Shown here: in pieces, positions 43,843 to 52,807 of the stretch
Layout: every line of letters begins with the position of its first letter
Numbering within the stretch: the stretch's first letter is position 1
Origin: Pseudomonas piscis
GTDB taxonomy: Bacteria; Pseudomonadota; Gammaproteobacteria; Pseudomonadales; Pseudomonadaceae
Length of the DNA stretch: 64,000 nucleotides
Direction: 5' to 3'
Assembly: GCF_009380155.1 (NCBI RefSeq)
Contig: NZ_WHUV01000002.1
Span: 434,001-498,000, forward strand
Notes under the pieces: generated by a model
Databases searched by the model: none
Told to the model about the DNA's origin: nothing
What the model saw: only the letters and a program-made list of their open reading frames with translations
Made by a program: the position numbers and the translations under genes

Positions 43843-44559
43843 GTGTCGCGAGCCAGTCGATTACTCACTCTGTTGCAGATGCTGCGGGGCAAAAGCCGTC
43901 CGGTCACGGCCGCGACCCTGGCGGCGCAGCTGGAGGTGTCCGAGCGCACCCTGTATCGCGACATCGCCGAGCTCACTGCCCTGGGCGCGCCCATCTACGG
44001 TGAGGCCGGGGTCGGTTATGTATTGCGCAGCGGGCTGTTCCTGCCACCGTTGATGCTCAATGCCGACGAGACCGAGGCCGTGGTGCTCGGCCTGCGCTAC
44101 GTCGACCAGCGCGGCGACGAGGAACTGAGCAAGGCCGCCGCCGATGCCATGGCCAAGATTGCCGCAGTGCTGGCGCCGGCGGCCCAGGACGCCTTGCGCA
44201 ACCCGACGCTGCTACCGGGGCCGGCCGGTTATGGCTTCCCTGACAATCCGGTGTCGCTGAACGTGTACCGCCAGGCGATCCGGCATCAGGCCAAGCTGCT
44301 GATCGACTATGCCGACGTCAACCGCACGCCCAGCCAGCGCCTGATCTGGCCCCTGGCGTTGGGGTTCCTCAACGAGGCGCGAGTGATCGTCGCCTGGTGC
44401 GAACTGCGTGGGGACTACCGGACCTTTCGTACGGACCGGGTCGCCGCTGCGCAGGAGCAGAGCGAGGCCTATCCGGGCCGGCGCAGCGACTGGCTACGGA
44501 CTTGGCGCAAGCGTATGCAGAGCGATGAAGGCCAGCGTTTCACTCCTGACAAGAAATGA
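43843..44559 (+). CDS. WYL-domain transcriptional regulator (YafY-like)
   Basis: 238 residues from a GTG with GGGAG upstream. An N-terminal DeoR-type helix-turn-helix (R-L-L-T-L-L-Q-M-L-R-G-K, then V-S-E-R-T-L-Y-R-D-I-A-E-L) is followed by the WYL domain (about 130-210), here with W-P-L-A-L-G-F in place of the literal W-Y-L. WYL domains sense nucleotides or other small ligands. It is 52 bp upstream of a SnoaL-like gene on the same strand, a frequent pairing. Confidence 0.92.
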   Translation: MSRASRLLTLLQMLRGKSRPVTAATLAAQLEVSERTLYRDIAELTALGAPIYGEAGVGYVLRSGLFLPPLMLNADETEAVVLGLRYVDQRGDEELSKAAADAMAKIAAVLAPAAQDALRNPTLLPGPAGYGFPDNPVSLNVYRQAIRHQAKLLIDYADVNRTPSQRLIWPLALGFLNEARVIVAWCELRGDYRTFRTDRVAAAQEQSEAYPGRRSDWLRTWRKRMQSDEGQRFTPDKK

Positions 44560-44611
44560 CGCAAGGGGCTCTTAACATGCCGGCCTCGTCCACATGCAAG
44601 GAGCTTGCGCC

Positions 44612-44971
44612 ATGTCAGTCATCAATCGATCCGAGCACCGGCACCATCCTGGAGGCGGGCCGCTGGCCCCGGCGATCGAGGCCTTCTTGGCCGCCACCCA
44701 CAGCGGTGACCGCTCGCAGATAACCTCGATCTTCGCTCCCCAGGCCCAGGTCTTCGATGAGCGCGAGCACCGGGTCGGGCCGGGCGAGATCGCCCGCTGG
44801 ATGGCGGACAACCCTGGCCGCCTGCGGGTAATCGGGGTCCAGCAACGTACCGGCAAGATACTGCTGGACAGCCTTCTGTGTGGCGATTTTGCCGGTGGTC
44901 CGCGGTCGCTGCGCCATGTCTTTCGCCTGGATGACCAAGGGCGGATCGCCCGGCTGGACATTTCCCGCTGA
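44612..44971 (+). CDS. SnoaL/NTF2-like protein
   Basis: 119 residues from the ATG at 44612 with AGGAG nine bases upstream. The pattern A-I-E-A-F-L-A-A-T-H-S-G-D and F-A-P-Q-A-Q-V-F-D-E, then I-A-R-W-M, fits the cone-shaped NTF2-like fold of SnoaL proteins, which may be isomerases or ligand carriers. No catalytic residue can be assigned. Likely co-transcribed with the WYL regulator. Confidence 0.8.
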   Translation: MSVINRSEHRHHPGGGPLAPAIEAFLAATHSGDRSQITSIFAPQAQVFDEREHRVGPGEIARWMADNPGRLRVIGVQQRTGKILLDSLLCGDFAGGPRSLRHVFRLDDQGRIARLDISR

Positions 44972-45066
44972 GACAGCTGGCGTATTTCCCTTGGGCGTCC
45001 GGCAGCGGATACGCGAGACGATGGGCGGTGGCATACTGCGGCCTTTTGCCGGGAGGCCGTGGCCCC

Positions 45067-46185
45067 ATGTCGTTCGACTCACCCTTGAGTGCCTACCAAC
45101 ATGCCCTGGAGCAGCAAGGGTTCGTCGCCGATGAGGCCCAGGCCCGAGCGGTGCAGGCCTTGCAGCGCTGCCATGGGGCCTTGCACCAGGGCCGCGGGAC
45201 GGTCGCCGGCGTCTACCTCTGGGGGGCGGTGGGGCGCGGCAAGACCTGGCTGATGGACCAGTTCTACCAGAGCTTGAAGGTGCCCGCGCGACGCCAGCAC
45301 TTCCACCACTTCATGGGCTGGGTACACCAGCGCTCCTTCCAGCTGACCGGTATCGCCGATCCGTTGCAGGCCCTGGCCCGAGAGCTCGCGGACGAGGTAC
45401 GGGTGTTGTGCTTCGACGAATTGTTCGTCAACGACATCGGTGACGCGATCATCCTCGGCCGCCTGTTCCAGGTGATGTTCGAACAGGGCGTGGTGATGGT
45501 CTGCACTTCCAACCAGCCGCCCGAGCAACTTTATGCCGATGGGTTCAATCGCGAGCGTTTCCTGCCGGCCATCGATGCCATCAACCGACACATGCAGGTG
45601 GTGGCGGTCGACGGTGCCCAGGACCATCGCCTGCATCCGGGTACCGGTACCCAGCGTTACTGGGTGACTGCCGAAGGCCAGGCCAGCGTCCTGGAACCCT
45701 TGTTCGAGCGCTTGTGTGCCGGGCAGCCGGCATCCGCGGAGCCGGTGCTGCTGGGCTATCGACCGGTGACGGTGGTCCAGGCTGCCGAGGCGGTGATCTG
45801 GTGCCGCTTCGCCGACTTGTGCGAGCAGCCGTTCTCGGCCATGGATTTCATGGCCTTGTGCGACCGCTACCGTGCCATCCTGCTTGGCGAGGTGCCTTGC
45901 CTGAGTGCCCGGCAACGCCCGGGGCGCATTGCCCGGGGCACCGAGGATGGTGCCGAGCGGGTGGTGGCGGGAGATCGCGAGTTGCCGCAATTGTCGGTCC
46001 ACGACGATGCGGTCCGGCGTTTCATCGCCCTGGTGGACGAGTGCTACGACCGCAAGGTGCCGCTGTACCTGGAGGCGCAAGTACCGATGGAGCAGCTGTA
46101 CACCGAGGGTTACCTGGAGTTCGCCTTCCGCCGGACCTTGAGCCGCCTGCAGGAGATGCAATTGCAGCGTTTCGGCCAGCCCTGA
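45067..46185 (+). CDS. zapE: ZapE/AFG1-like ATPase
   Basis: 372 residues. Walker A is G-A-V-G-R-G-K-T (53-60), Walker B V-L-C-F-D-E (113-118), and sensor region C-T-S-N-Q-P-P-E-Q-L-Y, all typical of ZapE, an ATPase that acts on FtsZ rings in cell division under stress. The ATG at 45067 gives the usual M-S-F-D-S-P-L-S-A-Y start. Pseudomonads often have two such proteins; this one, outside the rpsI/rplM neighbourhood, may be the second copy, so the division role is less sure. Confidence 0.9.
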   Translation: MSFDSPLSAYQHALEQQGFVADEAQARAVQALQRCHGALHQGRGTVAGVYLWGAVGRGKTWLMDQFYQSLKVPARRQHFHHFMGWVHQRSFQLTGIADPLQALARELADEVRVLCFDELFVNDIGDAIILGRLFQVMFEQGVVMVCTSNQPPEQLYADGFNRERFLPAIDAINRHMQVVAVDGAQDHRLHPGTGTQRYWVTAEGQASVLEPLFERLCAGQPASAEPVLLGYRPVTVVQAAEAVIWCRFADLCEQPFSAMDFMALCDRYRAILLGEVPCLSARQRPGRIARGTEDGAERVVAGDRELPQLSVHDDAVRRFIALVDECYDRKVPLYLEAQVPMEQLYTEGYLEFAFRRTLSRLQEMQLQRFGQP

Positions 46186-46335
46186 AGGGAAGTTCTTCCG
46201 AGTGTGGTTCATCCCGGTCATTGGCTAGGATCTTTCTGCCATAAGTGGGTGAAAAATCTTCGTTTGGTCAAATCCGCCAGCCTACAATCGGAGCTGCCCG
46301 AGCCTTGAGCGCTCGTTCCGACACATTGATCGAGG

Positions 46336-46833
46336 ATGAACATGGACGTTGCCGATGTCGTGGTGTTGCAAGCCAGTTACAGCAACCCGGTGCATGCCGA
46401 AGCCATAGGCGTGTTGCTCAGTCATTACGCAGCAGACGTCATGGGCGGTGGCCAGAGCCTCTCGGCGGACCAGCTCCAGCGGTTGCCGGAGGAGCTGGCC
46501 AAGCGACCCCAGGCGTTCAGCGTGCTGGCCTTCGCTGGCGGACAGCCAGTGGGCCTGGTGAACTGTTTCGAAGGTTTCTCCACCTTTGCCTGCCGGCCCC
46601 TGGTGAATGTCCACGATGTGGTGGTGCTCGACGGTTTTCGTGGCCAGGGCCTGAGCAAGCGCCTGTTGCAGAAGGTCGAGGACATCGCTCGCCAGCGCGG
46701 CTGCTGCAAGATCACCCTGGAGGTGCTGGAAGGCAATGCCAGGGCCCAGGCGGCGTACCGGGCCTGCGGTTTTGCCGATGCGATGCTCGATCCCGCCCAT
46801 GGCCGCATGCTGTTCTGGAGCAAGGCCTTGTAA
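46336..46833 (+). CDS. GNAT family N-acetyltransferase
   Basis: 165 residues. The acetyl-CoA site is clear in V-V-V-L-D-G-F-R-G-Q-G-L-S-K-R-L-L, followed by L-E-V-L-E-G-N-A-R-A-Q-A-A-Y-R-A-C-G-F, the usual end of the fold. Substrate unknown. Its stop codon shares a base with the start of the chromate transporter (TAATG), so the two are coupled. Confidence 0.92.
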   Translation: MNMDVADVVVLQASYSNPVHAEAIGVLLSHYAADVMGGGQSLSADQLQRLPEELAKRPQAFSVLAFAGGQPVGLVNCFEGFSTFACRPLVNVHDVVVLDGFRGQGLSKRLLQKVEDIARQRGCCKITLEVLEGNARAQAAYRACGFADAMLDPAHGRMLFWSKAL

Positions 46834-48023
46834 TGCCCCGCGCTACCCCCGCGACCCGCCAGCCTGGCACGGATACGCCCTGGAGCATCTTCCTGGTGTT
46901 CCTGCGCCTGGGGCTGACGTCCTTCGGCGGGCCGGTGGCGCACCTGGGCTACTTTCGCGAGGAGTTCGTCCAGCGCCGACGCTGGCTGGGGGAGGCGGCC
47001 TACGCCGAGCTGGTCGCGCTGTGCCAGTTCTTGCCGGGCCCCGCCAGCAGTCAGGTGGGAGTCGCCCTGGGCTTGTCTCGGGCTGGAGTCCCAGGCGCCC
47101 TTGGGGCTTGGGCCGGCTTCACCTTGCCCTCGGCGTTGGTCCTGGCTTTGTTGGCCATGGGGCTTGGGGGCGGGGTTGCTCCCGGTGCCTTGAAGGGCTT
47201 GCAACTGGTGGCGGTGGCCGTGGTGGCCCAAGCCCTCTGGAGCATGGCTTGGAGTCTGTGGCGAGGGCCGTTGCGGTTTGCCATCGGGTTGTTGACGGCG
47301 CTCTGGGTGCTGCGCTGGCCGGGGCTGGAGACTCAGTTGCTGGCCATGTCGATAGCCGCGCTGGCAGGTAGCCTGTTGATCAACACCGCTGGCGTTCCGC
47401 TAGTCGAGGCGCCGATGGCTCCGGTCAGTCGGCGAATGGGGGCCTTGTGCCTGGGCCTGGCATTAGTGTTGCTGCTGCTCCTGCCGGGCATGGCATTGCT
47501 CTGGCCGAATCGCCTGCTGCAGCTGTTCGATGCTTTCTACCGGGTCGGCGCCCTGGTGTTCGGCGGTGGCCATGTGGTGCTGCCGCTGCTGCAAGCCCAG
47601 GTCGTGGAGCCGGGCTGGATCGGCAACTCACTGTTCCTGGCCGGTTATGCCAGTGCCCAGGCGGTGCCGGGGCCGTTGTTCAGCGTGGCCGCCTTTTTCG
47701 GCGCGGCCATCGATGGCTGGAGCGGGGCGCTGGTATGCCTGCTGGCGATCTTCCTCCCGGGTTTGCTGCTGGTGATCGGGGTCGTGCCATTCTGGCAAGC
47801 CCTGCGTCATCGCCAGGCGATCCAGGCCGCCCTGGCCGGGATCAACGCCGCGGTGGTGGGTTTGCTGGCGGCGGCCCTGTACCAGCCCTTGTGGACGTCC
47901 ACGGTCCGCGGACCCCTGGAGTTGCTGGCGGTAGCCTTGGTGTTTCTGCTGTTGCGCAGCGGCCGGGTACCGCCCTGGGCCCTGGTGGTGCTGGGAGCGC
48001 TGATCGGCGGCTGGGGGCTGTAG
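46833..48023 (+). CDS. chrA: Chromate transporter
   Basis: 396 residues with two CHR domains. The first has F-L-R-L-G-L-T-S-F-G-G-P-V-A-H-L-G and the C-Q-F-L-P-G-P-A-S-S-Q segment; the second repeats the pattern as V-F-G-G-G-H-V-V-L-P-L-L and Q-A-V-P-G-P-L-F-S. About ten membrane helices. ChrA exports chromate taken up by sulfate carriers. The start is fixed by the TAATG overlap with the GNAT gene; the long upstream reading of this frame is a shadow of that gene. Convergent with the sensor kinase, three bases apart. Confidence 0.93.
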   Translation: MPRATPATRQPGTDTPWSIFLVFLRLGLTSFGGPVAHLGYFREEFVQRRRWLGEAAYAELVALCQFLPGPASSQVGVALGLSRAGVPGALGAWAGFTLPSALVLALLAMGLGGGVAPGALKGLQLVAVAVVAQALWSMAWSLWRGPLRFAIGLLTALWVLRWPGLETQLLAMSIAALAGSLLINTAGVPLVEAPMAPVSRRMGALCLGLALVLLLLLPGMALLWPNRLLQLFDAFYRVGALVFGGGHVVLPLLQAQVVEPGWIGNSLFLAGYASAQAVPGPLFSVAAFFGAAIDGWSGALVCLLAIFLPGLLLVIGVVPFWQALRHRQAIQAALAGINAAVVGLLAAALYQPLWTSTVRGPLELLAVALVFLLLRSGRVPPWALVVLGALIGGWGL

Positions 48024-48026
48024 CGT

Positions 48027-49451
48027 CTAGAGGTCGTGTTGCGCGGGATCGAGCTTGGGAAACACCAGGCGGAACTCGGTCTGGCCATCGATGACGCTGC
48101 TGACTTCGGCGTGGCCGTCATGCAGGTTCATGATCGAACGCACGATCGCCAATCCCAGGCCAGTGCCGCCTTCGGCGCGGGTACGGCTGCTGTCGATCCG
48201 GTAGAAGCGCTCGAACAGATGTGGCAGGTGACAGGCCGCGATGCCCGGACCGGGGTTGCTCACCGTGAGGCTCACCGCCTGCAACTGTTGTTCGACCCGC
48301 AGCTGGATACGGCCCTTGGCCGGGCTGTGGCGAATGGCATTGGACAGCAGGTTGGAAATGGCCCGCTGGATCATCAGCCGATCCCCCAAGACCCAGGCAT
48401 CGCCGCTCTGTTGCAGTTCCAGTTGCTTGTCCTCGGCGCTCAGGGCGAACAGCTCCATGACTTTGCATGCTTCCACCCGCAGGGAAATCCGCGCGAAGCG
48501 AGCCTGGGAAGCCGGTTGGCTGACCTGGGCCAGGAGCAGCATGTCGGCGACCATCCGCGTGACGCGCTCCAGTTCTTCGATGCTGGCCTCCAGCACAGCC
48601 TTGTATTCTTCCGGCGGACGCTCTCGGGACAGGGTCACCTGAGCCTTGCCCATCAGGTTGCTGATGGGTGAACGCAGCTCATGGGCCAGGTCATCGGAAA
48701 ATTGCGACAGGCGCTGCACGCCACCATCCAGGCGCTGCAGCATGACATTGATCCCCTGGCCCAGCTCCGCCAGTTCCCGGGGCAGCCGCTCCAGATTCAG
48801 GCGGTGGGTCAGGTCCTGGGTGCTGACCTTGGCCGCCACCCGGCTGAACTGCTGCAGGGGCAGCAGCCCTCGCTGCACCAACCACCAGGCGCCAATGCCG
48901 ATCAGTCCCAGCAGCAGCGGCAGGGCAATCACCGTGGAGCGCAGGTAGGCACTGAGCAGCGCCTGGTCGTTACTGCGGTCCAGGCTCAGCACGACTCGCA
49001 CCTGCTCGCCGTTGCGCATGGGCATCGGTTGCGAGGCACTGAGCAACTGGCTGCCGCTGTTGTCGTTCCAGTCCAGGTAGGTGCTGCCTTTGGTTTCCTT
49101 GAGGGCGCGGGGTAAAGGTTGCTGACCGCCGCCGACATCCAGCAGCGGTGGCGCCAGCGGATCGCTGGCCAGCACCGACAGGCGCAGGTTGTCGTGGCCC
49201 ATTACCAGGTCCAGCAGGGAATGGGGGCGGGCCGCCAGGTCGCTGCTCTTGAGGTCGCTGATCAGGCTGTGCTGGATCTGCTCCAGCTTGCTCTGCAGGC
49301 TCTTGCGGGCCAGGGTGTCCAGCTCGTGACTCAGGGACAGGTAGGCCAGGGTGGCCAGCAGCAGGACCAGGGCCGCGCCCATCAGGCTGACGGTCAGGCC
49401 CAGGCGCATGGACAGGCTGCCGTTGCCGGGCGATGCAGGAGCAGTGGTCAT
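48027..49451 (-). CDS. Heavy-metal sensor histidine kinase (CopS-like)
   Basis: 474 residues: membrane helix at about 16-40, periplasmic sensor of about 130 residues, second helix at about 170-190, HAMP, then the kinase core with phospho-accepting His257 in F-S-D-D-L-A-H-E-L-R-S-P, the N-box and G-T-G-L-G-L-A-I-V. It matches the CopS/CzcS/CusS group. The ATG at 49451 overlaps the regulator stop by four bases. The sensor region has no obvious Met/His copper cluster, so the metal sensed is not proven. Confidence 0.92.
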   Translation of the reverse strand: MTTAPASPGNGSLSMRLGLTVSLMGAALVLLLATLAYLSLSHELDTLARKSLQSKLEQIQHSLISDLKSSDLAARPHSLLDLVMGHDNLRLSVLASDPLAPPLLDVGGGQQPLPRALKETKGSTYLDWNDNSGSQLLSASQPMPMRNGEQVRVVLSLDRSNDQALLSAYLRSTVIALPLLLGLIGIGAWWLVQRGLLPLQQFSRVAAKVSTQDLTHRLNLERLPRELAELGQGINVMLQRLDGGVQRLSQFSDDLAHELRSPISNLMGKAQVTLSRERPPEEYKAVLEASIEELERVTRMVADMLLLAQVSQPASQARFARISLRVEACKVMELFALSAEDKQLELQQSGDAWVLGDRLMIQRAISNLLSNAIRHSPAKGRIQLRVEQQLQAVSLTVSNPGPGIAACHLPHLFERFYRIDSSRTRAEGGTGLGLAIVRSIMNLHDGHAEVSSVIDGQTEFRLVFPKLDPAQHDL

Positions 49452-50122
49452 TGGCGCACTTCCAGCACGTAGCCGACACCGCGCAGGGTATGGATCAGCT
49501 TGAGTTCGCTGGCATCGTCGATCTTGGCCCGCAAGCGGCTGATGGAAACTTCCACCACGTTGGTATCGCAATCGAAGTTCATATCCCAGACCAGGGAAAT
49601 GATTTGCGTGCGGGTCAGAACTTCACCGGAGTGCCGCATCAATACATGCAGCAGGGTGAACTCCTTGGTGGTCAGGTCGATACGGCGTTCGCCGCGATAT
49701 GCCCGATGGCGTCGCGGGTCAAGTTGCAGGTCGGCAACTTGCAAGACTTCTGGCTGAGCCACCGGTTCACTGCGCCGCATCAAGGTACGGACCCGGGCCA
49801 GTAATTCGGGAAATTGAAATGGCTTGACCAGATAATCATCGGCGCCAAGATCCAGGCCCCTGACTTTGTCTTCCAGGCGGCCACGGGCGCTCAGCATCAT
49901 GACTCGCGCCGGATATTGCCGGTGCATATGTTGCAATACTTGCCAACCATCTTTGCCTGGCAGGTTTACATCCAGGATTACCAACTCGTAGGGCTGTTGT
50001 TCAATCAGATGCAGGCCATCCACGCCATTGTCGGCGCGGTCAACGATATATCCACTCTCGGTAAGCCCCTGATGCAAGTAGTCGGCGGTTTTCGACTCGT
50101 CCTCGATCACCAGAATACGCAT
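49448..50122 (-). CDS. Heavy-metal response regulator (CopR-like, OmpR family)
   Basis: 224 residues. The receiver has phospho-accepting Asp51 in L-V-I-L-D-V-N-L-P-G-K-D-G and Lys in L-V-K-P-F; the winged helix ends with V-V-E-V-S-I-S-R-L-R-A-K-I-D, the mark of the CopR/CusR/IrlR group. Upstream lies a sequence that fits the CopR box (50404-50418). Another such box precedes copA in this window. That supports copper control, though a related metal (zinc, silver) cannot be excluded. Confidence 0.93.
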   Translation of the reverse strand: MRILVIEDESKTADYLHQGLTESGYIVDRADNGVDGLHLIEQQPYELVILDVNLPGKDGWQVLQHMHRQYPARVMMLSARGRLEDKVRGLDLGADDYLVKPFQFPELLARVRTLMRRSEPVAQPEVLQVADLQLDPRRHRAYRGERRIDLTTKEFTLLHVLMRHSGEVLTRTQIISLVWDMNFDCDTNVVEVSISRLRAKIDDASELKLIHTLRGVGYVLEVRQ

Positions 50123-50403
50123 GGCCTGTTGTCCTCTTTAAATAACCGGATGTTGTTCAATGGAGCGATGGTGAAGCCTGAAGTAGCTACAGGGTCAATC
50201 GATCAAGCCAGCTAATTCAAGGAATTAGCTGGTTGTCGACGGCCGGTAGAACATTCCGCGCAGGCAGCATGGTAGGGCTTGCAGGGCAAGGGGCGATCGA
50301 GGTGCTGTTGGCTCGTTTGTTGTTTCAATTCTTTTCTTCGATACGGAAGTCTTTGGGCTCAGGGCAGGGATGTTAAGCGAGTACATTCGGGCGATGTGCC
50401 ATA

Positions 50404-50418
50404 TGACAGCTTTGTAAT
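50404..50418. promoter_or_regulatory. Candidate CopR box near the copR-like gene
   Basis: TGACA-GCTTT-GTAAT, an exact fit to TGACA-N5-GTAAT, the core I recall for CopR-type regulators. It is about 280 bp upstream of the regulator gene and could drive self-activation. The same form, on the other strand, precedes copA (16771-16786). Confidence 0.55.
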
Positions 50419-50466
50419 GCCTCGGTAATTAGCTTGAAAACATGAATCGCAATTACTGATAAACCA

Positions 50467-50490
50467 AAAAAAGGCGCCCAGAGGGCGCCG
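50467..50490 (-). terminator. Terminator of the small secreted protein gene
   Basis: On the reverse strand GGCGCCC-TCT-GGGCGCC is followed at once by seven T residues. It lies 57 bp past the stop codon at 50547. Confidence 0.85.
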
Positions 50491-50546
50491 AAATGTCCAG
50501 CTCTGGTTGAGGAACATTTATCCAGAGTGGTTGCACAGAGATTGGA

Positions 50547-50786
50547 TCAGGCGCCCGGCTGCTGGCTTACTTGTTTTTCTTGTTTGGCATCCGAGGCGGA
50601 ATATGACGGTGCAGATTGCTGTTTGTCGCTCTTGGCGGTATTGGCGTTCTGGTTTCCGTGAATCTGTTGCTGATTGACGCGGAAGTTCTCGTAGAACTGT
50701 TGTACGCGCTCCGAACCGCCTTCGGCGAAGGCTGCGCTGGAGCCGGCGAGAATCAGGCCGCTGAGTACAAGAGTTGAAAGTTTCAT
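50547..50786 (-). CDS. Small secreted protein, 79 residues
   Basis: Starts at the ATG at 50786 (CAGGA about nine bases upstream). A clear Sec signal peptide (about 1-21, ending A-A-F-A) precedes a polar, Gln/Asn-rich chain of 58 residues with no Cys, probably disordered. I do not recognise the family. It has its own terminator. Its place between the CopR-type system and a phosphoethanolamine transferase hints at an envelope-stress or metal role, but only by position. A perfect palindrome lies about 110 bp upstream (50898-50914). Confidence 0.8.
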   Translation of the reverse strand: MKLSTLVLSGLILAGSSAAFAEGGSERVQQFYENFRVNQQQIHGNQNANTAKSDKQQSAPSYSASDAKQEKQVSQQPGA

Positions 50787-50897
50787 GCTGGTTTTCCTGC
50801 TTAAGAGTGTTCGGCTACTTGCTTCGTCCCTGTATGGCAAGTGACGGGAGGAAGTTAAACCGAATTCTATTAAGTGAGGGTTAACGCCAGCCTGAGG

Positions 50898-50914
50898 CGA
50901 AAATTACATTTTCG
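50898..50914. repeat. Palindrome CGAAAAT-TAC-ATTTTCG
   Basis: A perfect seven-base inverted repeat with a three-base centre, about 110 bp upstream of the small secreted protein. On the reverse strand it contains TGTCG-AAAAT-GTAAT, a partial fit to the CopR form. It may be an operator. Confidence 0.4.
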
Positions 50915-51032
50915 ACATGATGTTGCGACGGCCATCTCTGGCGACTGCGGGAAATGGCAGGCGACCAGGGGAAAGAGGGGGATGCGTGCCCCTAGTAGGT
51001 GCAGGCAGGGGCGAAGCAAGAAGCGATGCGCT

Positions 51033-51057
51033 CCCGGGAGCCGTTGGGGCTCCCGGG
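51033..51057 (-). terminator. Hairpin after the phosphoethanolamine transferase gene
   Basis: CCCGGGAGCC-GTTGG-GGCTCCCGGG, a ten-pair stem beginning eight bases past the stop codon at 51065. Only a weak T-rich stretch follows on the reverse strand. Confidence 0.5.
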
Positions 51058-51064
51058 CAGGCGA

Positions 51065-52807
51065 TCATTTTTGCACGACGGAGGTTTCCACCGGCGCCTT
51101 GGGTTTCATCAGGCTGAAGTCGATCAGCGGCTTGCTCTGGCGCGAATAAGGGTCGCCGATCAGCAGCGGGCGAGGCTTGAAGCTGTCGCTGACCAGGCTG
51201 CGGCTGTGATCCAGTTGGTCGAAGCTCAGGCCTGCCAGGTCGGCCCAGGTATGCACCAGTTGCGAGCTCATGAAGGGCCGGCTGAGGTCGGAGGCGAAGT
51301 TCCAGTCGTGGCTCTCTCGCCATTTGGGTGAAGCCCAGGCGATGAACGGAATGGTGTACATCGGCGCGGTGGGCTTGCCCTCGTTGCGCCCCAGGGTGTC
51401 ATGGCCGGCGGAGTCGAAGACATCTTCACCGTGGTCGGACAGGTACAGCAAGAAACCATTGGGGTCGGCCTTGGCGTAGTCCTTGATCAGGCTGGAAACC
51501 ACGAAATCGTTGTACAGCACGGCGTTGTCGTAGCTGTTGTAGGTGGCCACCTGGTCGTCGTGCACGCCGGCCGGTACTCCCGTTCGGTCGGTGAACTTGT
51601 CGAAGCTCGGCGGGTAGCGGTACTGGTAGCTCATATGGGTGCCCAGCAAGTGCACCACGATGAACTTGCGCGGCGCGCTGTCGGCCAGGGCCTTGGAGAA
51701 GGGCTCGAGCACGTCGCCATCGTACTGGCGGGCGTTCTGGTTGCGATTGTTGTTCAGGTACACCTGCTCGTCCGCCTGCTCGGAAAAGGTGGTGAGCATG
51801 GTGTTGCGCTTGGTCATGGTCTGCTGGTTGGTGATCCAGTAGGTCTTGTAGCCGGCCTGTTTCATCACGCTGACCAGGGACGGGGTCTTGAGGTACAGGT
51901 CGGGGTTTTCTTCGTCGGCGAAGGTCAGCACCTGCTGCAGGGCCTCGATGGTATAGGGGCGCGGGGTGATGACGTTGTTGAACACCGCCAGCTGGTCCCT
52001 GAGCTTGTCCAGCTCCGGAGTGGTCTGGCGTGGATAGCCGTAGAGGCTCATGCGCTGGCGGTTGGTGGATTCACCGATTACCAGCACCAGGGTCGCTGGC
52101 TGGTTGGCCATGCTGTCCTTGAGATTGGTCAGGGGCGGGATCTTGCTGACGCTGTCGAGCATGCCTTGCATACCGTCCAATTGCTCTCGATAGCGGCGGT
52201 AGGCGACCACCATCTGCCATGGCACTGCCGGCTCGATGCGGGTCTCGAACTTTTCCAGGCCCTCGGCCAAGGTATCGGTACGCGAGACTTGCTTGACCAG
52301 CGGATATCCGACGATGGCCACCAGGATCGCTGTCGCGGCTACCAGGCGCTGGAGGCGGGGCAGGTAAACCGGGCGCAGGCGGGTCCACAGGAAGATGGCG
52401 AAAGCTGTGTGGGCCAGGAACGCCAGTAGCATCCACCAGGCAAAATACTGGGTCAGGTATTCGCCGGCTTCCGAGGGGTTGGACTCGAACATGATGAAAA
52501 TGACGCTCTGGGAGAACTCCTGCTGGTAGACGAAGAAGTAGCCCAGGCTGGCCATGGAGCAGGCCCAGAGCACGATGCCGATCACAGCGGCCAGCAACCG
52601 GGTTTGCCTGGGAAATAGCAACATCGGCGCCAGCCAGACGGCACTCATAAGGAAGGCCTGACGGAAACCTGCGAACCCCGAGGTATCGGTCAACTGGATC
52701 AGCAGCTGGGTGATGCCCGAGAAATACCAGAAGAACAGGAACAGCCAGAGCAGGCCCATCCAGTCGAAACCTTTCGCAGACGTGTTGCCGCGTTTGAACA
52801 ATGCCAT
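51065..52807 (-). CDS. CptA/EptC-type phosphoethanolamine transferase
   Basis: 580 residues: five N-terminal membrane helices (to about 170), then a periplasmic sulfatase-fold domain. The metal and nucleophile site is G-E-S-T-N-R-Q-R-M-S-L-Y-G-Y (245-258), with Thr248 the expected nucleophile; later ligands are in L-L-G-T-H-M-S and L-S-D-H-G-E-D. The G-E-S-T-N-R-Q-R-M-S form is that of CptA/EptC, which decorates the heptose of the lipopolysaccharide core, rather than lipid A-modifying EptA. It affects outer-membrane charge and peptide resistance. Same strand as, and about 280 bp upstream of, the small secreted protein. Confidence 0.92.
   Translation of the reverse strand: MALFKRGNTSAKGFDWMGLLWLFLFFWYFSGITQLLIQLTDTSGFAGFRQAFLMSAVWLAPMLLFPRQTRLLAAVIGIVLWACSMASLGYFFVYQQEFSQSVIFIMFESNPSEAGEYLTQYFAWWMLLAFLAHTAFAIFLWTRLRPVYLPRLQRLVAATAILVAIVGYPLVKQVSRTDTLAEGLEKFETRIEPAVPWQMVVAYRRYREQLDGMQGMLDSVSKIPPLTNLKDSMANQPATLVLVIGESTNRQRMSLYGYPRQTTPELDKLRDQLAVFNNVITPRPYTIEALQQVLTFADEENPDLYLKTPSLVSVMKQAGYKTYWITNQQTMTKRNTMLTTFSEQADEQVYLNNNRNQNARQYDGDVLEPFSKALADSAPRKFIVVHLLGTHMSYQYRYPPSFDKFTDRTGVPAGVHDDQVATYNSYDNAVLYNDFVVSSLIKDYAKADPNGFLLYLSDHGEDVFDSAGHDTLGRNEGKPTAPMYTIPFIAWASPKWRESHDWNFASDLSRPFMSSQLVHTWADLAGLSFDQLDHSRSLVSDSFKPRPLLIGDPYSRQSKPLIDFSLMKPKAPVETSVVQK

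Larger units (their letters stand above)
50123..50546. other. Intergenic region upstream of copR-like gene
   Basis: About 420 bp, AT-rich for this genome. It holds the candidate CopR box (50404-50418) and the terminator of the small secreted protein gene (50467-50490). The 280 bp between the CopR box and the regulator start is long; I see no convincing gene in it. Confidence 0.45.
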
